DNA from: Uliginosibacterium gangwonense DSM 18521
Lineage (GTDB): Bacteria; Pseudomonadota; Gammaproteobacteria; Burkholderiales; Rhodocyclaceae
Direction of reading: 5' to 3'
Assembly (NCBI RefSeq): GCF_000373965.1
Contig: NZ_KB892842.1
Span: 1-64,000, forward strand
Length of the DNA: 64,000 bases
Position numbers and translations under genes: made by a program
In this document: positions 16,234 to 24,365 of the stretch, piece after piece
How the letters are laid out: each line of letters starts with the position of its first letter
Numbering within the stretch: the first letter of the stretch is position 1
Notes under the pieces: model-generated
What the model saw: only the letters and a program-made list of their open reading frames with translations
Database searches by the model: none
What the model was told of the DNA's origin: nothing

Positions 16234-16641
16234 ATGAAATTTATTGATTACATCCAGCAGGCCGAAGAGCAAGTAGGCGGAACGAAAAAGCTTGCCCAAC
16301 TGCTAGAAATCCACATCACCCATCTCTGCAATGTAAAAGCAGAAAAGATGAAAATGAAGGATGAAGCCTGCATAAAATTGGGTGTGATTTTGGGGATAGA
16401 AAGACCCCAAGATATGATACTCATCCAGCATGAAAGCCGGGCAAAATCAGAGGAGGAACGCCAATTTTGGCATAGGTTTTTGAACTGGTCACCAGCTCAT
16501 GCTGCTGGCATTGTGATGGCGGTACTTGTCACAAAATTTTGTGTCACTACCCTGCCGGAAAGCCCCGCCAGCATTGGGTTTGGGGACTCCGCGAGTGTTT
16601 ATTATGTCAACCAAAGTACACAAACCAAATCAAAGAGCTAG
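16234..16641 (+). CDS. Phage HTH regulator-like protein (DUF3693-type)
   Basis: This 135-residue protein has an N-terminal helix-turn-helix (GGTKKLAQLLEIHITHLCNVKAEKMKMKDEACIKLGVILG) and a later hydrophobic segment (AAGIVMAVLVTKFCVTTL), a layout known in Xanthomonas-type inovirus proteins of the DUF3693 kind. It is divergent from Rep and probably acts as a lysogeny/replication regulator. Its last ~19 codons contain the right dif-like site, so the C-terminus would differ in the excised circular phage. Confidence 0.65.
   Translation: MKFIDYIQQAEEQVGGTKKLAQLLEIHITHLCNVKAEKMKMKDEACIKLGVILGIERPQDMILIQHESRAKSEEERQFWHRFLNWSPAHAAGIVMAVLVTKFCVTTLPESPASIGFGDSASVYYVNQSTQTKSKS
16585..16612 (+). other. 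dif-like half site (right phage boundary)
   Basis: GACTCCGCGAG, TGTTTA and TTATGTCAACC: the centre and the XerD-type arm equal those of the left site except the last base, while the XerC-type arm has diverged. This asymmetry is common for phage attachment sites. It overlaps the 3' end of the HTH gene. Confidence 0.65.
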
Positions 16642-16826
16642 GCTATCTTTTTAAAAAACCCGCTCTCCCCTTTTGTTATTCCTAACAAATATTGCCTTGG
16701 GAAGAGATGATCGCCTTAGTTCTTCTACAGCGCATCAACCGTCTGCTGCTTCGCACACTAGCTAAAACTAGGCGCGCTTGTCAACGTCACCTGCCCATTT
16801 TGTGATCGTTCTCCTTGTCTGGTGCT

Positions 16827-19283
16827 CTAGGGATGGGAGGGTTTGGTCGCAAACTCCAGCTCGAAGGGAGCCAGGTGTGGGTTCGCAGGCGGCACTTCCG
16901 CGAGCCACTGTTTTGGATTGCGCAATACAACGGCAGACAACTTGCTCCTGCGCTTGCCGTTGGCCACCACCTGGTAATGCAGGATGTTGCTGTGGTTTTC
17001 ACCCATCTGGTGCCAACCTGCAGCGGTGACTTTGCGCTGCAAAACCGAATACTCCACGTCTGTAACAGCCTCATCTATCAGAAATTCTTTGAAGATTCGT
17101 GGAGATACGAGCGCAATGCCTTCAGGCACGATGTGCACGAGCGAGTCGGCCTGGTTGTACGTGATGGTGCCGCTGGCCAGCCCTTGCTGCACCCATTGGA
17201 CGAACTCAATGGCCATCGGATCCGGCTCCTTCTTGTTGCCGATGATTTTGGGCGGCTGCGCATGTGGCATCACCGGTTTAATCGTCTCTGGCGCCGTTTT
17301 GGCGCTCTCCAAGGGCTTGTGAGGCAATCCTTGCTTCTCATCCTCGTAGGTGGCCACGTCACCATCACCCGGCAAGAATTCGTTTGAGTCGGCTTTCGTG
17401 GTGGGCTGCTGTGGTGGTTTTGCCGTGGAAACCTTGGCTGGCGCGGGTGTGGGCGCGGCTACGGGCACCTCGTTTGATGCCGGTTTGGGCTGAGGTTTTG
17501 GCACACCGTTTGGGGGCGCCGGGATGGCGTTTGCCTGGGAAACGGGCTTTGGATCAGCCCCTTTTTCGGACCCCTGTCCCAGATTATGTAAAGTCTTGCT
17601 GTTTCCACCCGTAGTGCCCTGTTTTGAAACGGGTTTTGGCCCAGGAATACTGAACGCGTTGCGGTCAATACTCGGGACTGGTTTTGGTGCAGGCGTTGTA
17701 CTGGCCTTGGCGTTTGTTTCAGTGCCGGATGGTGATTTATTGGGTGCAGTGTTGCTTGAGGCGCTTATTGTCGCAGGCGCCTTTGAGCTCGTGGCAACTG
17801 GTGCAGTAGTCTTCACTGCATCCGCTACATCAAGGAGCCCATCGGGCGCGCTACGTGCTGCCATGGCAGGTGCGGCCGCAGTACCTTCATCCCACACTGT
17901 CTCTTCTGGCGCGAGATCTTCCGGTGGTGCAATATCCGATTCGGCCTCTGTTTCAAGCTCCACTTGAACGGCATCGGCCTTTTCCCCGGTCAGTATCGTG
18001 ATCGAGCCTTGCATGTCGATCGGATACTGAGTCGGTGCATCAAACAGACGATGTAGCGGAAACTTCAGTACCGGAAATGGTGGTAATTCATAGTCCGGGC
18101 CTTGCACAATCACTTTCCAGATCGCACCACCGGAGTTTGGATTGGGTTCAATCAGCCCATAGTCCTGCCAGGTATCAAAGAGCCGGTCATTCTTGTTGCC
18201 GCCTGGAATGGATTCGTCCGGATGATGCTCCTGGATGTGCTTACGCACCGTATCCGCAAGGCGTTTTGCGACAAACCAGATTGCGCCGTCATACACCCAA
18301 CCGGCTGCGCCATTTCTGTTCAAAGGCAGTTTTGTGCCATCTCGCAGCATATGCCGGATGGCTTGCATCAAAAGTTCGTTGAGCGGTACGGCCGTGGCTG
18401 TCACAAATCGCTGCCTTGTGCCATGGGCCAGATTGCGGGACACCGAGAAACTATCGGCCCGTTTAACGATCTCAGACAGCGCTTTTGCGCCTTCGTCTAT
18501 CACAGCGTCTTCACCTGACAGATACTTGGTCAATGCGGTCAGCACGTTTTGTTTGCGCCCGAGGAAGGCTAACGCATTGCTCGGCACCATGGCTTGAAGC
18601 ATGACAAGCGCCAAGCGTTGGTGGGCCTGATAGTCGCGCTCACTCTTGGGGGCAAACTGAATCTGGTATTCCAGCGCACGCGAAGCGTGCATTGGGCCAG
18701 ATAACGGGAGCCAGCGCCGGTTTTGTGCCTGGGGTGTATCCCGAATGTCGATCTGCAGGTCAGTCAGCACCTTACCCACGTCATGCAGCAAGGCTGCATA
18801 GAACACTGCGTAGGTCCAGTGATCGCGCTGCGCATCAATCAGCTCGGTGTTCGCGTGCAGTGGCAACAGATAACCATTGCGGGCGGTCAAGGCGGCCAGC
18901 ACCACTTCCAGGGTGTGGGCGATCAGCCCGCCGATGTGTGAGTGGTGATGGGCTTCGGAGGCCGGCGCCAGTTGAATGAATTCAACATAGGCCGTGATCG
19001 CTGGGTACATATCGCGCATAAACACTTCATGCGATAGACGTGATTGGCGCTCGATGTCAGAAAGGAGAGATTGAGCCTTACAGTGAGCCAGCAAATGCTC
19101 CCCTGAGAGGACGTTGAACCACCCTACTCCACTGCCTGCAATGGGCGGCAGGGACGCTACTTTCTGGTCCGAGACCTCGGTGGGGGCTTCTTGCTCCGGG
19201 GGCACCCTCCAGTGTTGCCAGGCGTAGTAGCCCAGGATGCCAAGTGAAGTCAGTGTCAGCAGAGCAAGAAGGAAGATCATCAT
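16827..19283 (-). CDS. traI: MobH-type conjugative relaxase (TraI_2 / DUF1528)
   Basis: This 818-residue protein starts with a membrane helix (residues 2-20). The TraI_2 domain has HD-type metal motifs HHHSHIGGLIAHTLEVV and FYAALLHDVGKV (residues about 110-175), with WLPLSGPMHASRAL after. A long Pro/Ala/Lys-rich linker fills about residues 450-680. The C-terminal domain (MAIEFVQWVQQGL, NILHYQVV, PHLAPFELEF) is the TraI_2_C part. MobH relaxases nick oriT of PFGI-1/clc-type integrative and conjugative elements. It overlaps the upstream gene by four bases. No coupling protein or T4SS gene is in the window, so the element is partial. Confidence 0.85.
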   Translation of the reverse strand: MMIFLLALLTLTSLGILGYYAWQHWRVPPEQEAPTEVSDQKVASLPPIAGSGVGWFNVLSGEHLLAHCKAQSLLSDIERQSRLSHEVFMRDMYPAITAYVEFIQLAPASEAHHHSHIGGLIAHTLEVVLAALTARNGYLLPLHANTELIDAQRDHWTYAVFYAALLHDVGKVLTDLQIDIRDTPQAQNRRWLPLSGPMHASRALEYQIQFAPKSERDYQAHQRLALVMLQAMVPSNALAFLGRKQNVLTALTKYLSGEDAVIDEGAKALSEIVKRADSFSVSRNLAHGTRQRFVTATAVPLNELLMQAIRHMLRDGTKLPLNRNGAAGWVYDGAIWFVAKRLADTVRKHIQEHHPDESIPGGNKNDRLFDTWQDYGLIEPNPNSGGAIWKVIVQGPDYELPPFPVLKFPLHRLFDAPTQYPIDMQGSITILTGEKADAVQVELETEAESDIAPPEDLAPEETVWDEGTAAAPAMAARSAPDGLLDVADAVKTTAPVATSSKAPATISASSNTAPNKSPSGTETNAKASTTPAPKPVPSIDRNAFSIPGPKPVSKQGTTGGNSKTLHNLGQGSEKGADPKPVSQANAIPAPPNGVPKPQPKPASNEVPVAAPTPAPAKVSTAKPPQQPTTKADSNEFLPGDGDVATYEDEKQGLPHKPLESAKTAPETIKPVMPHAQPPKIIGNKKEPDPMAIEFVQWVQQGLASGTITYNQADSLVHIVPEGIALVSPRIFKEFLIDEAVTDVEYSVLQRKVTAAGWHQMGENHSNILHYQVVANGKRRSKLSAVVLRNPKQWLAEVPPANPHLAPFELEFATKPSHP

Positions 19284-19870
19284 TCAGGAATTGGGTCAGA
19301 ACCCCCACCCGGCGGCGAGCCAAGCGTGGGCGGATTTTGGGTTTGAGTCAGCTTTTCGATCAGGCGCTCACGCAATGCGGTTGTGCCTGCAGGGGCGTAG
19401 CCCGTGCTCCAGACGTGCGGAATCACCACCGGCTTGATCTTGGTGAGGTAGTCCATGAAACGTTCTGCAGAGGGATCCCATTCCTGGCCTTCGTACCCCA
19501 TGCGGGCACGCAAATCACAGAAACTCTGACTCGCCAGTTTGTCGGCCAGTTCAGTGGGTGTCACGGCGGTCGTGACGCCAGACTCAGCACGCTGTTGGAC
19601 CAGACCTGCCAAGGCTTCGGCACTCAACAGAACAGGATCCTGGTCCTTGAAAACGACGAGTTCCAGACCATCATATTGGCTCAGCCAATCGAGCACAGGT
19701 GAGATCCAGGCGGCTTGTCCCAAGCCTTGGAGCATATGGGCAATCGACATGATGGCCTGTTGGCGCAAGGCTTGATGTTCCACGGTCAAGGGCGCCAGTT
19801 CCGTCAGTGGCGGTCTGTCGAGCCAGAGCTGGATGAGTCGGAGCAGCTTGCGGATTTCGCGCGTGGACAT
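19280..19870 (-). CDS. Conserved integrative-element protein, unknown
   Basis: This 196-residue soluble, helical protein starts with STREIRKLLRLIQLWLDRPP. It has LVVFKDQDPVLLSAEALAGLV in the middle and a Pro/Gly-rich end. The start at 19870 is the first plausible ATG; a longer frame upstream looks unlike coding. It is translationally coupled to traI, so a role in transfer or DNA processing is likely, but I do not recognise the family. Confidence 0.6.
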   Translation of the reverse strand: MSTREIRKLLRLIQLWLDRPPLTELAPLTVEHQALRQQAIMSIAHMLQGLGQAAWISPVLDWLSQYDGLELVVFKDQDPVLLSAEALAGLVQQRAESGVTTAVTPTELADKLASQSFCDLRARMGYEGQEWDPSAERFMDYLTKIKPVVIPHVWSTGYAPAGTTALRERLIEKLTQTQNPPTLGSPPGGGSDPIPE

Positions 19871-20089
19871 GATGAGTGCGTGCCTGAAAGGTAAATGAAT
19901 ACCCGGCCAGCGTGTGTTGCCGGCAAACGGGTAGCGAAAGGCCTGCGCAACTGCGCAAGATGCAAATCGCACCACGCTTGGGCAGACCTTGGGCTTCATT
20001 ATACAAACTCATCCTTCACGCTATCAGTGTCCCTTGGTGTCGCTGACTATCGGTCTTTATGGAACCCATCTGAACGGTCTTCGCGCACT

Positions 20090-21064
20090 TCAGGCTGCAA
20101 GGCGGGAGGGCTCCCCTGCCCCATCGCTTTGAGCGCTTTCTTCATCCTTTGTTTCACCGCCCAAGGCCCCGAGAAGCTGTTCCAGCATCGCGGTGGCCTC
20201 CAGGGCAAGGAGCGTGAAATCCACATCGAATTGCTCTTGCGCATCCTGTGCTGTAGCAGACTTACTCTCCGTTTTAGTGATGTCGAGCAGTTCAAGTCCT
20301 TTGATTTCGAGCCGCTCGGTGAGCGTGAAACTGACCCGATCCGCATAGCTGAGCCCGAGGCTATACACCTGCTTGCCCTGGGCAATATGGTCGCGGATCT
20401 CTTCACCTTCCAGGCTGTGGTGGCGATAGCGCACCACACTGGTCTCATCAGTTACGGCGCGCAGCTCGCAACTGTCATCAATGCTGAAGCCGTTCGGCGC
20501 TTCATGGGCGGCCAGCCAGTCTGTCATGGCCTTGCAGGGGCTAAACTCCGTGTTGAGGAGCTTGATCGGCAAACCTTCCAGACATTTGTAGAGGTGTTCA
20601 AGCACGGGTTCTGCTGCTGTGCGGGAGCTGGCCAGCACCATCAACCAACCTGCAGACACGTCGAACCACGCGAGCACCCGGCTGTGGTTGATGAAGGCCG
20701 TGGGGAGGAGTTCTTGTGTGACGGCCTCAGCAATCTCCTTCATCTGCTTGCGACCCGGCTTGAAGCCTTGTTGGGCTTCCAACTCAGCAGCCCGCTTTAG
20801 TGCGGCTTGTTTCACGACACGCCCAGGCAATATGCGCTTGTCGCAACCCAATGCCACCAGCCAACGACCTGCTACAGCATGAACGAGGCCTGCGCCGCCC
20901 GACTCAGCAGGGAGGACGTTTTCCCAACCCTGACGCATGGGTTCCTGGTTGCCACAGGGCTGAAAAACCATTTGGCTCAAAAGTTCCGCCAGGCGTTCCG
21001 GGTCCATGTCCCAGTTTGGGTCAAGACGATACGGAATCAGGTGCTTGGATAAGGGTGTCGACAT
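20090..21064 (-). CDS. rdgC: RdgC-like recombination-associated protein
   Basis: This 324-residue protein shows the RdgC pattern: LLSQMVFQPCGNQEPMRQGWENVL, GDKRILPGRVVKQAALKRAAELEAQQGFKPGRKQMKEIAEAV, LNTEFSPCKAMTDWLA, and YSLGLSYADRVSFTLTERLEIKGLEL. RdgC forms a ring on duplex DNA and restrains RecA; element-borne copies may protect or steer the mobile DNA. The ATG at 21064 follows GAGGAG. About 220 gene-free bases separate it from the next gene downstream. Confidence 0.88.
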   Translation of the reverse strand: MSTPLSKHLIPYRLDPNWDMDPERLAELLSQMVFQPCGNQEPMRQGWENVLPAESGGAGLVHAVAGRWLVALGCDKRILPGRVVKQAALKRAAELEAQQGFKPGRKQMKEIAEAVTQELLPTAFINHSRVLAWFDVSAGWLMVLASSRTAAEPVLEHLYKCLEGLPIKLLNTEFSPCKAMTDWLAAHEAPNGFSIDDSCELRAVTDETSVVRYRHHSLEGEEIRDHIAQGKQVYSLGLSYADRVSFTLTERLEIKGLELLDITKTESKSATAQDAQEQFDVDFTLLALEATAMLEQLLGALGGETKDEESAQSDGAGEPSRLAA

Positions 21065-21084
21065 CGTAAAACTCCTCAGAGAAA

Positions 21085-22047
21085 TCAAAGATGGCTATTG
21101 ATGTGGATGTCAGTCAGAAGGAGCACGTTGGCGTTTTCTGCTGCAAGCTCAGCACCCTCACAAGCAGCCTGACTGTTCGGGGCAAGGATCGTGACCAGGA
21201 GATCGCCTTGGCGCTTGTCATTCACGACGCAATCCAGAACCGTGGGGCCACTGTCATTGACAACATGCATGATGCTGTCTTTCCAGCGCACCAGCGGATC
21301 GCCCTGGAGTGCTGCATAGAGCGCCAATATGTTGGCGTCACTTTGCTCGGCCTCCATGGCTTCAATAGCCAGGCAGTTCTGTGGCAGCTTCATGTCGACG
21401 CGGTTACGGGGCCGATTGAGTTTGCCAATCCAGACTGTGTCGGTGACAAAGGGACGCACCGCATCCAGCACGGCGCGAGCTGTGTCCAGTCCACCGAGCA
21501 AGGGTTCTGCCGACACGGAGGTGCGAAACCCGGCACCATGCGCCAGCCGCAAAGCTTCAAGCCGTTCTTCTGGCGCGGGCGCACCAGGCTCCCAGAATCG
21601 GGCGACCTCGGCATCCATGGTGCCCTGGGTAAAGCGGAACATGACCTGGTTGCGGTACGTGGCCAACTCAGCCACCAGGTGCGCAATGCACGCAGTATGC
21701 GGTTTGCTCACGATCAGCACCTGGTTGCCCGCATCGAGCATCAACTTCAAAAAGCGTGTGCAGGCATCCAGGTTCCCAGGTGTGATGTCATGGGCGCTGG
21801 GGAACATGATCACGCCGTGGCGCTTGGGATACTTTGTACGCTCGGCGTTGGCGGTCAGGCTCTCGGTATGCCAATTCACACGAGCGAGCGTTTTAAAGCG
21901 ATGCGCATTGGCCGCTGCAAAACAGTACTTGCAGTTGTGACTGCAGCCTCGCTGAATGTTTTCATTATGATCAGCCCACTCAAGCGTGCCCGACCCGTCA
22001 CGCTGCGCGTCAAATCCTTTGGAGTTGGAGGTGGATTGATCGCTCAT
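21085..22047 (-). CDS. Radical SAM protein (Gp37/Gp68-like)
   Basis: This 320-residue protein has the radical-SAM cluster motif CSHNCKYC (CX3CX2C) near residue 35 within EWADHNENIQRGC, then PSAHDITPGNLDACTRFLKLML and FRTSVSAEPLLGG. It resembles phage Gp37/Gp68 and spore-photoproduct-lyase-like radical SAM proteins, whose substrates are mostly unknown. It is coupled to the upstream gene by a four-base overlap and sits in the integrative-element operon. Confidence 0.75.
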   Translation of the reverse strand: MSDQSTSNSKGFDAQRDGSGTLEWADHNENIQRGCSHNCKYCFAAANAHRFKTLARVNWHTESLTANAERTKYPKRHGVIMFPSAHDITPGNLDACTRFLKLMLDAGNQVLIVSKPHTACIAHLVAELATYRNQVMFRFTQGTMDAEVARFWEPGAPAPEERLEALRLAHGAGFRTSVSAEPLLGGLDTARAVLDAVRPFVTDTVWIGKLNRPRNRVDMKLPQNCLAIEAMEAEQSDANILALYAALQGDPLVRWKDSIMHVVNDSGPTVLDCVVNDKRQGDLLVTILAPNSQAACEGAELAAENANVLLLTDIHINSHL

Positions 22048-22589
22048 GAGGCATGCTCCAGCTCAGGTGCAGAAGGTGCAACCGAATCACCGGTAGAACC
22101 TGGAACGGCACCGTCGTGGCTCTGACTCTGATCCAGACTCAGGCCCAGCAGTTGCGCGAGTCTGTCGTCTGTGAGGTTGTCGATGGTGAGGTTTTCATCG
22201 CCGCTGTACATCAAGACGTAATGGATGATGCCAACCTGCATCCGCCGGGTGGCCATGCGGCGCTGTGCATCGCGTAAAGCCTGCGCGGCAGAGGGCTGGT
22301 CACGACGCTGGCGCACCTTGTCGGCCAGGGTGTCGGCCGCATAACGCGCCTGGTCGCGCAGCGCCTGCAGTGCTTCACGGAAGGCCACAGGCAGCGGGCT
22401 ATTCTCCTGTACGGCCCTGCCCGCGTCATAGGCCATCAGTAGAATCTGCTTCAACCGCTCGAAATCAGTGATGGAGTCTGGATCATCGAGTGACAGAACT
22501 TGCTTGATCGTCATCGGGCGTGCGCCCAATAGATCAACAGCCTGAAATGCCAGATCGGTTGCGAGTGTCTTGCATGTTGCTTCATCCAT
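22044..22589 (-). CDS. Unknown integrative-element protein
   Basis: This 181-residue, mainly helical acidic protein contains VAFREALQALRDQARYAADTLADKVRQRRD and a C-terminal MYSGDENLTIDNLTDDRLAQLLGL. No family recognised. It overlaps the genes on both sides by a few bases, so it is part of the same operon as rdgC and traI. Confidence 0.6.
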   Translation of the reverse strand: MDEATCKTLATDLAFQAVDLLGARPMTIKQVLSLDDPDSITDFERLKQILLMAYDAGRAVQENSPLPVAFREALQALRDQARYAADTLADKVRQRRDQPSAAQALRDAQRRMATRRMQVGIIHYVLMYSGDENLTIDNLTDDRLAQLLGLSLDQSQSHDGAVPGSTGDSVAPSAPELEHAS

Positions 22590-22800
22590 TGCGTTTCTCC
22601 TGGTAAGACTTTTTGGAACAGCGCCAGCCCTGGATCATCAGTGCCACACCAATGACCAGGCCAAGGGCTCCGAGCACTCCGTTAATCAAGTCCTGCCTCC
22701 AGTCGACGTTTGCAATCATCATGAGACCGACGATGGCGATCAATGCCCCGCACACCGCAGGGAGCCAGCCGCTTGCTTCAGTAGGTGTGTGTTCTGTCAT
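22582..22800 (-). CDS. Small membrane protein, unknown
   Basis: This 72-residue protein has two membrane helices (LPAVCGALIAIVGLMMIANV and GVLGALGLVIGVALMIQGW) and a basic tail. It overlaps both neighbours, supporting translation. No family recognised. Confidence 0.55.
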   Translation of the reverse strand: MTEHTPTEASGWLPAVCGALIAIVGLMMIANVDWRQDLINGVLGALGLVIGVALMIQGWRCSKKSYQEKRNG

Positions 22801-23558
22801 AGAGGTTCCTCTCCGTGCGGCAGATCGGGTTCAGGGATAGGAAGCGAATGAATCTCTTCGATTGAGCGGATAAAGACCTTCACCCCACGCATGAGCGACT
22901 TTTTGTCGCTACACTGGTTCTCAAATGACATGATCACGCTTGATGGCAAGCGGCTGACAAACAGAAGTGACAGGATTTCGCGGTTGTGGTCTGAATCAAT
23001 GGGCGAAGCGTCACGATCAACACCGGTCAGCACAAAGCCTCGCTCGACGAGGCTCTCACGCCACAATTTCCGCTGTTGTCTGTCGCTGGCAGGCGTTTTA
23101 GAAAACGACGATGAATACCCAAAAAGGGAGCAACAAAAGTCGACCTCGCACCCATCATCCCCAAACCGTATGCTGCTGACGTGCCCGAAACCTTCCAGCT
23201 CCCACCAGGCTCTGATCTGCTCACACATATGCTTGAGGCTCGCCTGGGTGGCTGCGGGAGCCTGGGATGTTCCCAGTTGCCCTTCGAGGTAATGAATTCG
23301 CTCGTTCGCTTCACGCAAACGGGCGTATCGCTCTTCGATTTCTTGGCCGGTCTGGGTAGGAATACCCAGAACTTCTCCCAAAGCAGAGAGGTTGTGATCG
23401 CAGCAACGCAAGACATTGAAGGCTAGTTGTGAATCCAGTCCCTCACTTTCTTTGATGCCTTTTGAGAGTGCCGACACCCCAAAACGCAGGTCGCGGATGG
23501 CGCGTTGCGCCAGCTCCTGTTGGTCTTCGTTGAGATGAATTTCCTTTTCATCGGCCAT
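22797..23558 (-). CDS. Unknown integrative-element protein
   Basis: This 253-residue protein has a helical N-terminal half with coiled-coil character (ERYARLREANERIHYLEGQLG) and a C-terminal alpha/beta domain (WWELEGFGHVSSIRFGDDGCEVDFCCSLFG) with VERGFVLTG. It is the first intact gene of the minus-strand element operon. No known family assigned. Confidence 0.6.
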   Translation of the reverse strand: MADEKEIHLNEDQQELAQRAIRDLRFGVSALSKGIKESEGLDSQLAFNVLRCCDHNLSALGEVLGIPTQTGQEIEERYARLREANERIHYLEGQLGTSQAPAATQASLKHMCEQIRAWWELEGFGHVSSIRFGDDGCEVDFCCSLFGYSSSFSKTPASDRQQRKLWRESLVERGFVLTGVDRDASPIDSDHNREILSLLFVSRLPSSVIMSFENQCSDKKSLMRGVKVFIRSIEEIHSLPIPEPDLPHGEEPL

Positions 23559-23564
23559 TAAAAT

Positions 23565-24014
23565 GTTCCTTCAGGAAAGAGAATAGATGCCATCGCCTGG
23601 TCGGCCATGGCATGAATACGTTGCAGGGCTTCTTGATACATACGCTCAATGCTGGCCTTGCGGTTTGTCTCAACACGCGTCAAGTACAGTTGGCCCAGTT
23701 CTCTCGCTAGCGCGTCCGGAAACTAGAAGTCGTCGCCTTCGTCAAACCAGCGCTCGACCAGTGTGCGCGGTAGTACGTCGCAAACCTCCCATCCTTCTTC
23801 GTGGGAGTCACGCCAGAATTCTTCCTCTCCCTCACAGATGCGGATACTCGCGGGGACGAGTACGCCTGAATGGAAATTCGTCGTGTGTTCATCCACTGTG
23901 TCATCACGGTGCAAAACGTAGGGCGCGTGTTGGCCCAAACTGCTTCAAGGCGAGAAGCAGGGTTGCAGCAGAATCCTTGCCGCCCGAGACTGAGACAACA
24001 TGCAGAATGCTCAT
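23565..24014 (-). pseudogene. PAPS-reductase-like PP-loop gene, broken
   Basis: From the ATG at 24014, behind AGGAGG, the frame reads MSILHVVSVSGGKDSAATLLLALKQF cut short by a stop within 40 codons. SGGKDS is the PP-loop of the phosphoadenosine-phosphosulfate reductase / DndC-like family. A shifted frame continues (VLHRDDTVDEH to ERWFDEGDDF), then a TAG stop, then the same frame goes on to ASILFPEGTF at 23565. At least one frameshift or deletion and one nonsense codon are therefore present. The middle part may come from a separate gene. Confidence 0.6.
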
Positions 24015-24365
24015 AGAGCCTCCTGCCCTGCCCCCTCAGAAGGCTTCAGGTGCTCGTCCCGTCTGGTCTTGTCTGCCACAGCGTCGTCTCCCGCATGACT
24101 GGTTCATCAATGCGGAGATCATGGCGAGAAGGACAAGTGGATGCCAGCCGAAACCCCTTGTAAAATAATTTGGGTTTTCGCTGGAAATTATTTTTTAGGT
24201 GTGGTAGAGCGTCTTATGCTTGACGATTCAGTGCAATAGTTGCTTTCTTTGGTAAGTCCGACGTCTTAAAATCAAAGCCTTATTGTAAGACGCTGTGCTA
24301 AACAGGGATTGCGTCAACGGTTGGGCGTCGCCGCTTTCATATCTAGCGAGTGGGCGCTGACCGGC
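24015..24365. other. Gene-free gap with AT hairpin
   Basis: No gene is supported here. AAAATAATTT at 24162-24171 pairs perfectly with AAATTATTTT at 24185-24194. The hairpin lies upstream of the plus-strand HEPN-motif gene and could be part of its control or a transcription barrier. Confidence 0.4.

Larger units (their letters stand above)
10501..16612 (-). mobile_element. Near-complete inovirus prophage (~6.1 kb) between dif-like sites
   Basis: Minus-strand order is Rep, ssDNA-binding protein, two small proteins, major coat, TspB-like adsorption protein, DUF2523 protein, Zot, a small membrane protein, then an unknown at the far end. A divergent HTH gene lies at the Rep side. This is the usual Neisseria/Ralstonia/Xanthomonas inovirus plan. 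No integrase is present, in line with XerCD-type integration. No secretin lies inside, so it may use a host or remnant secretin. Confidence 0.85.
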
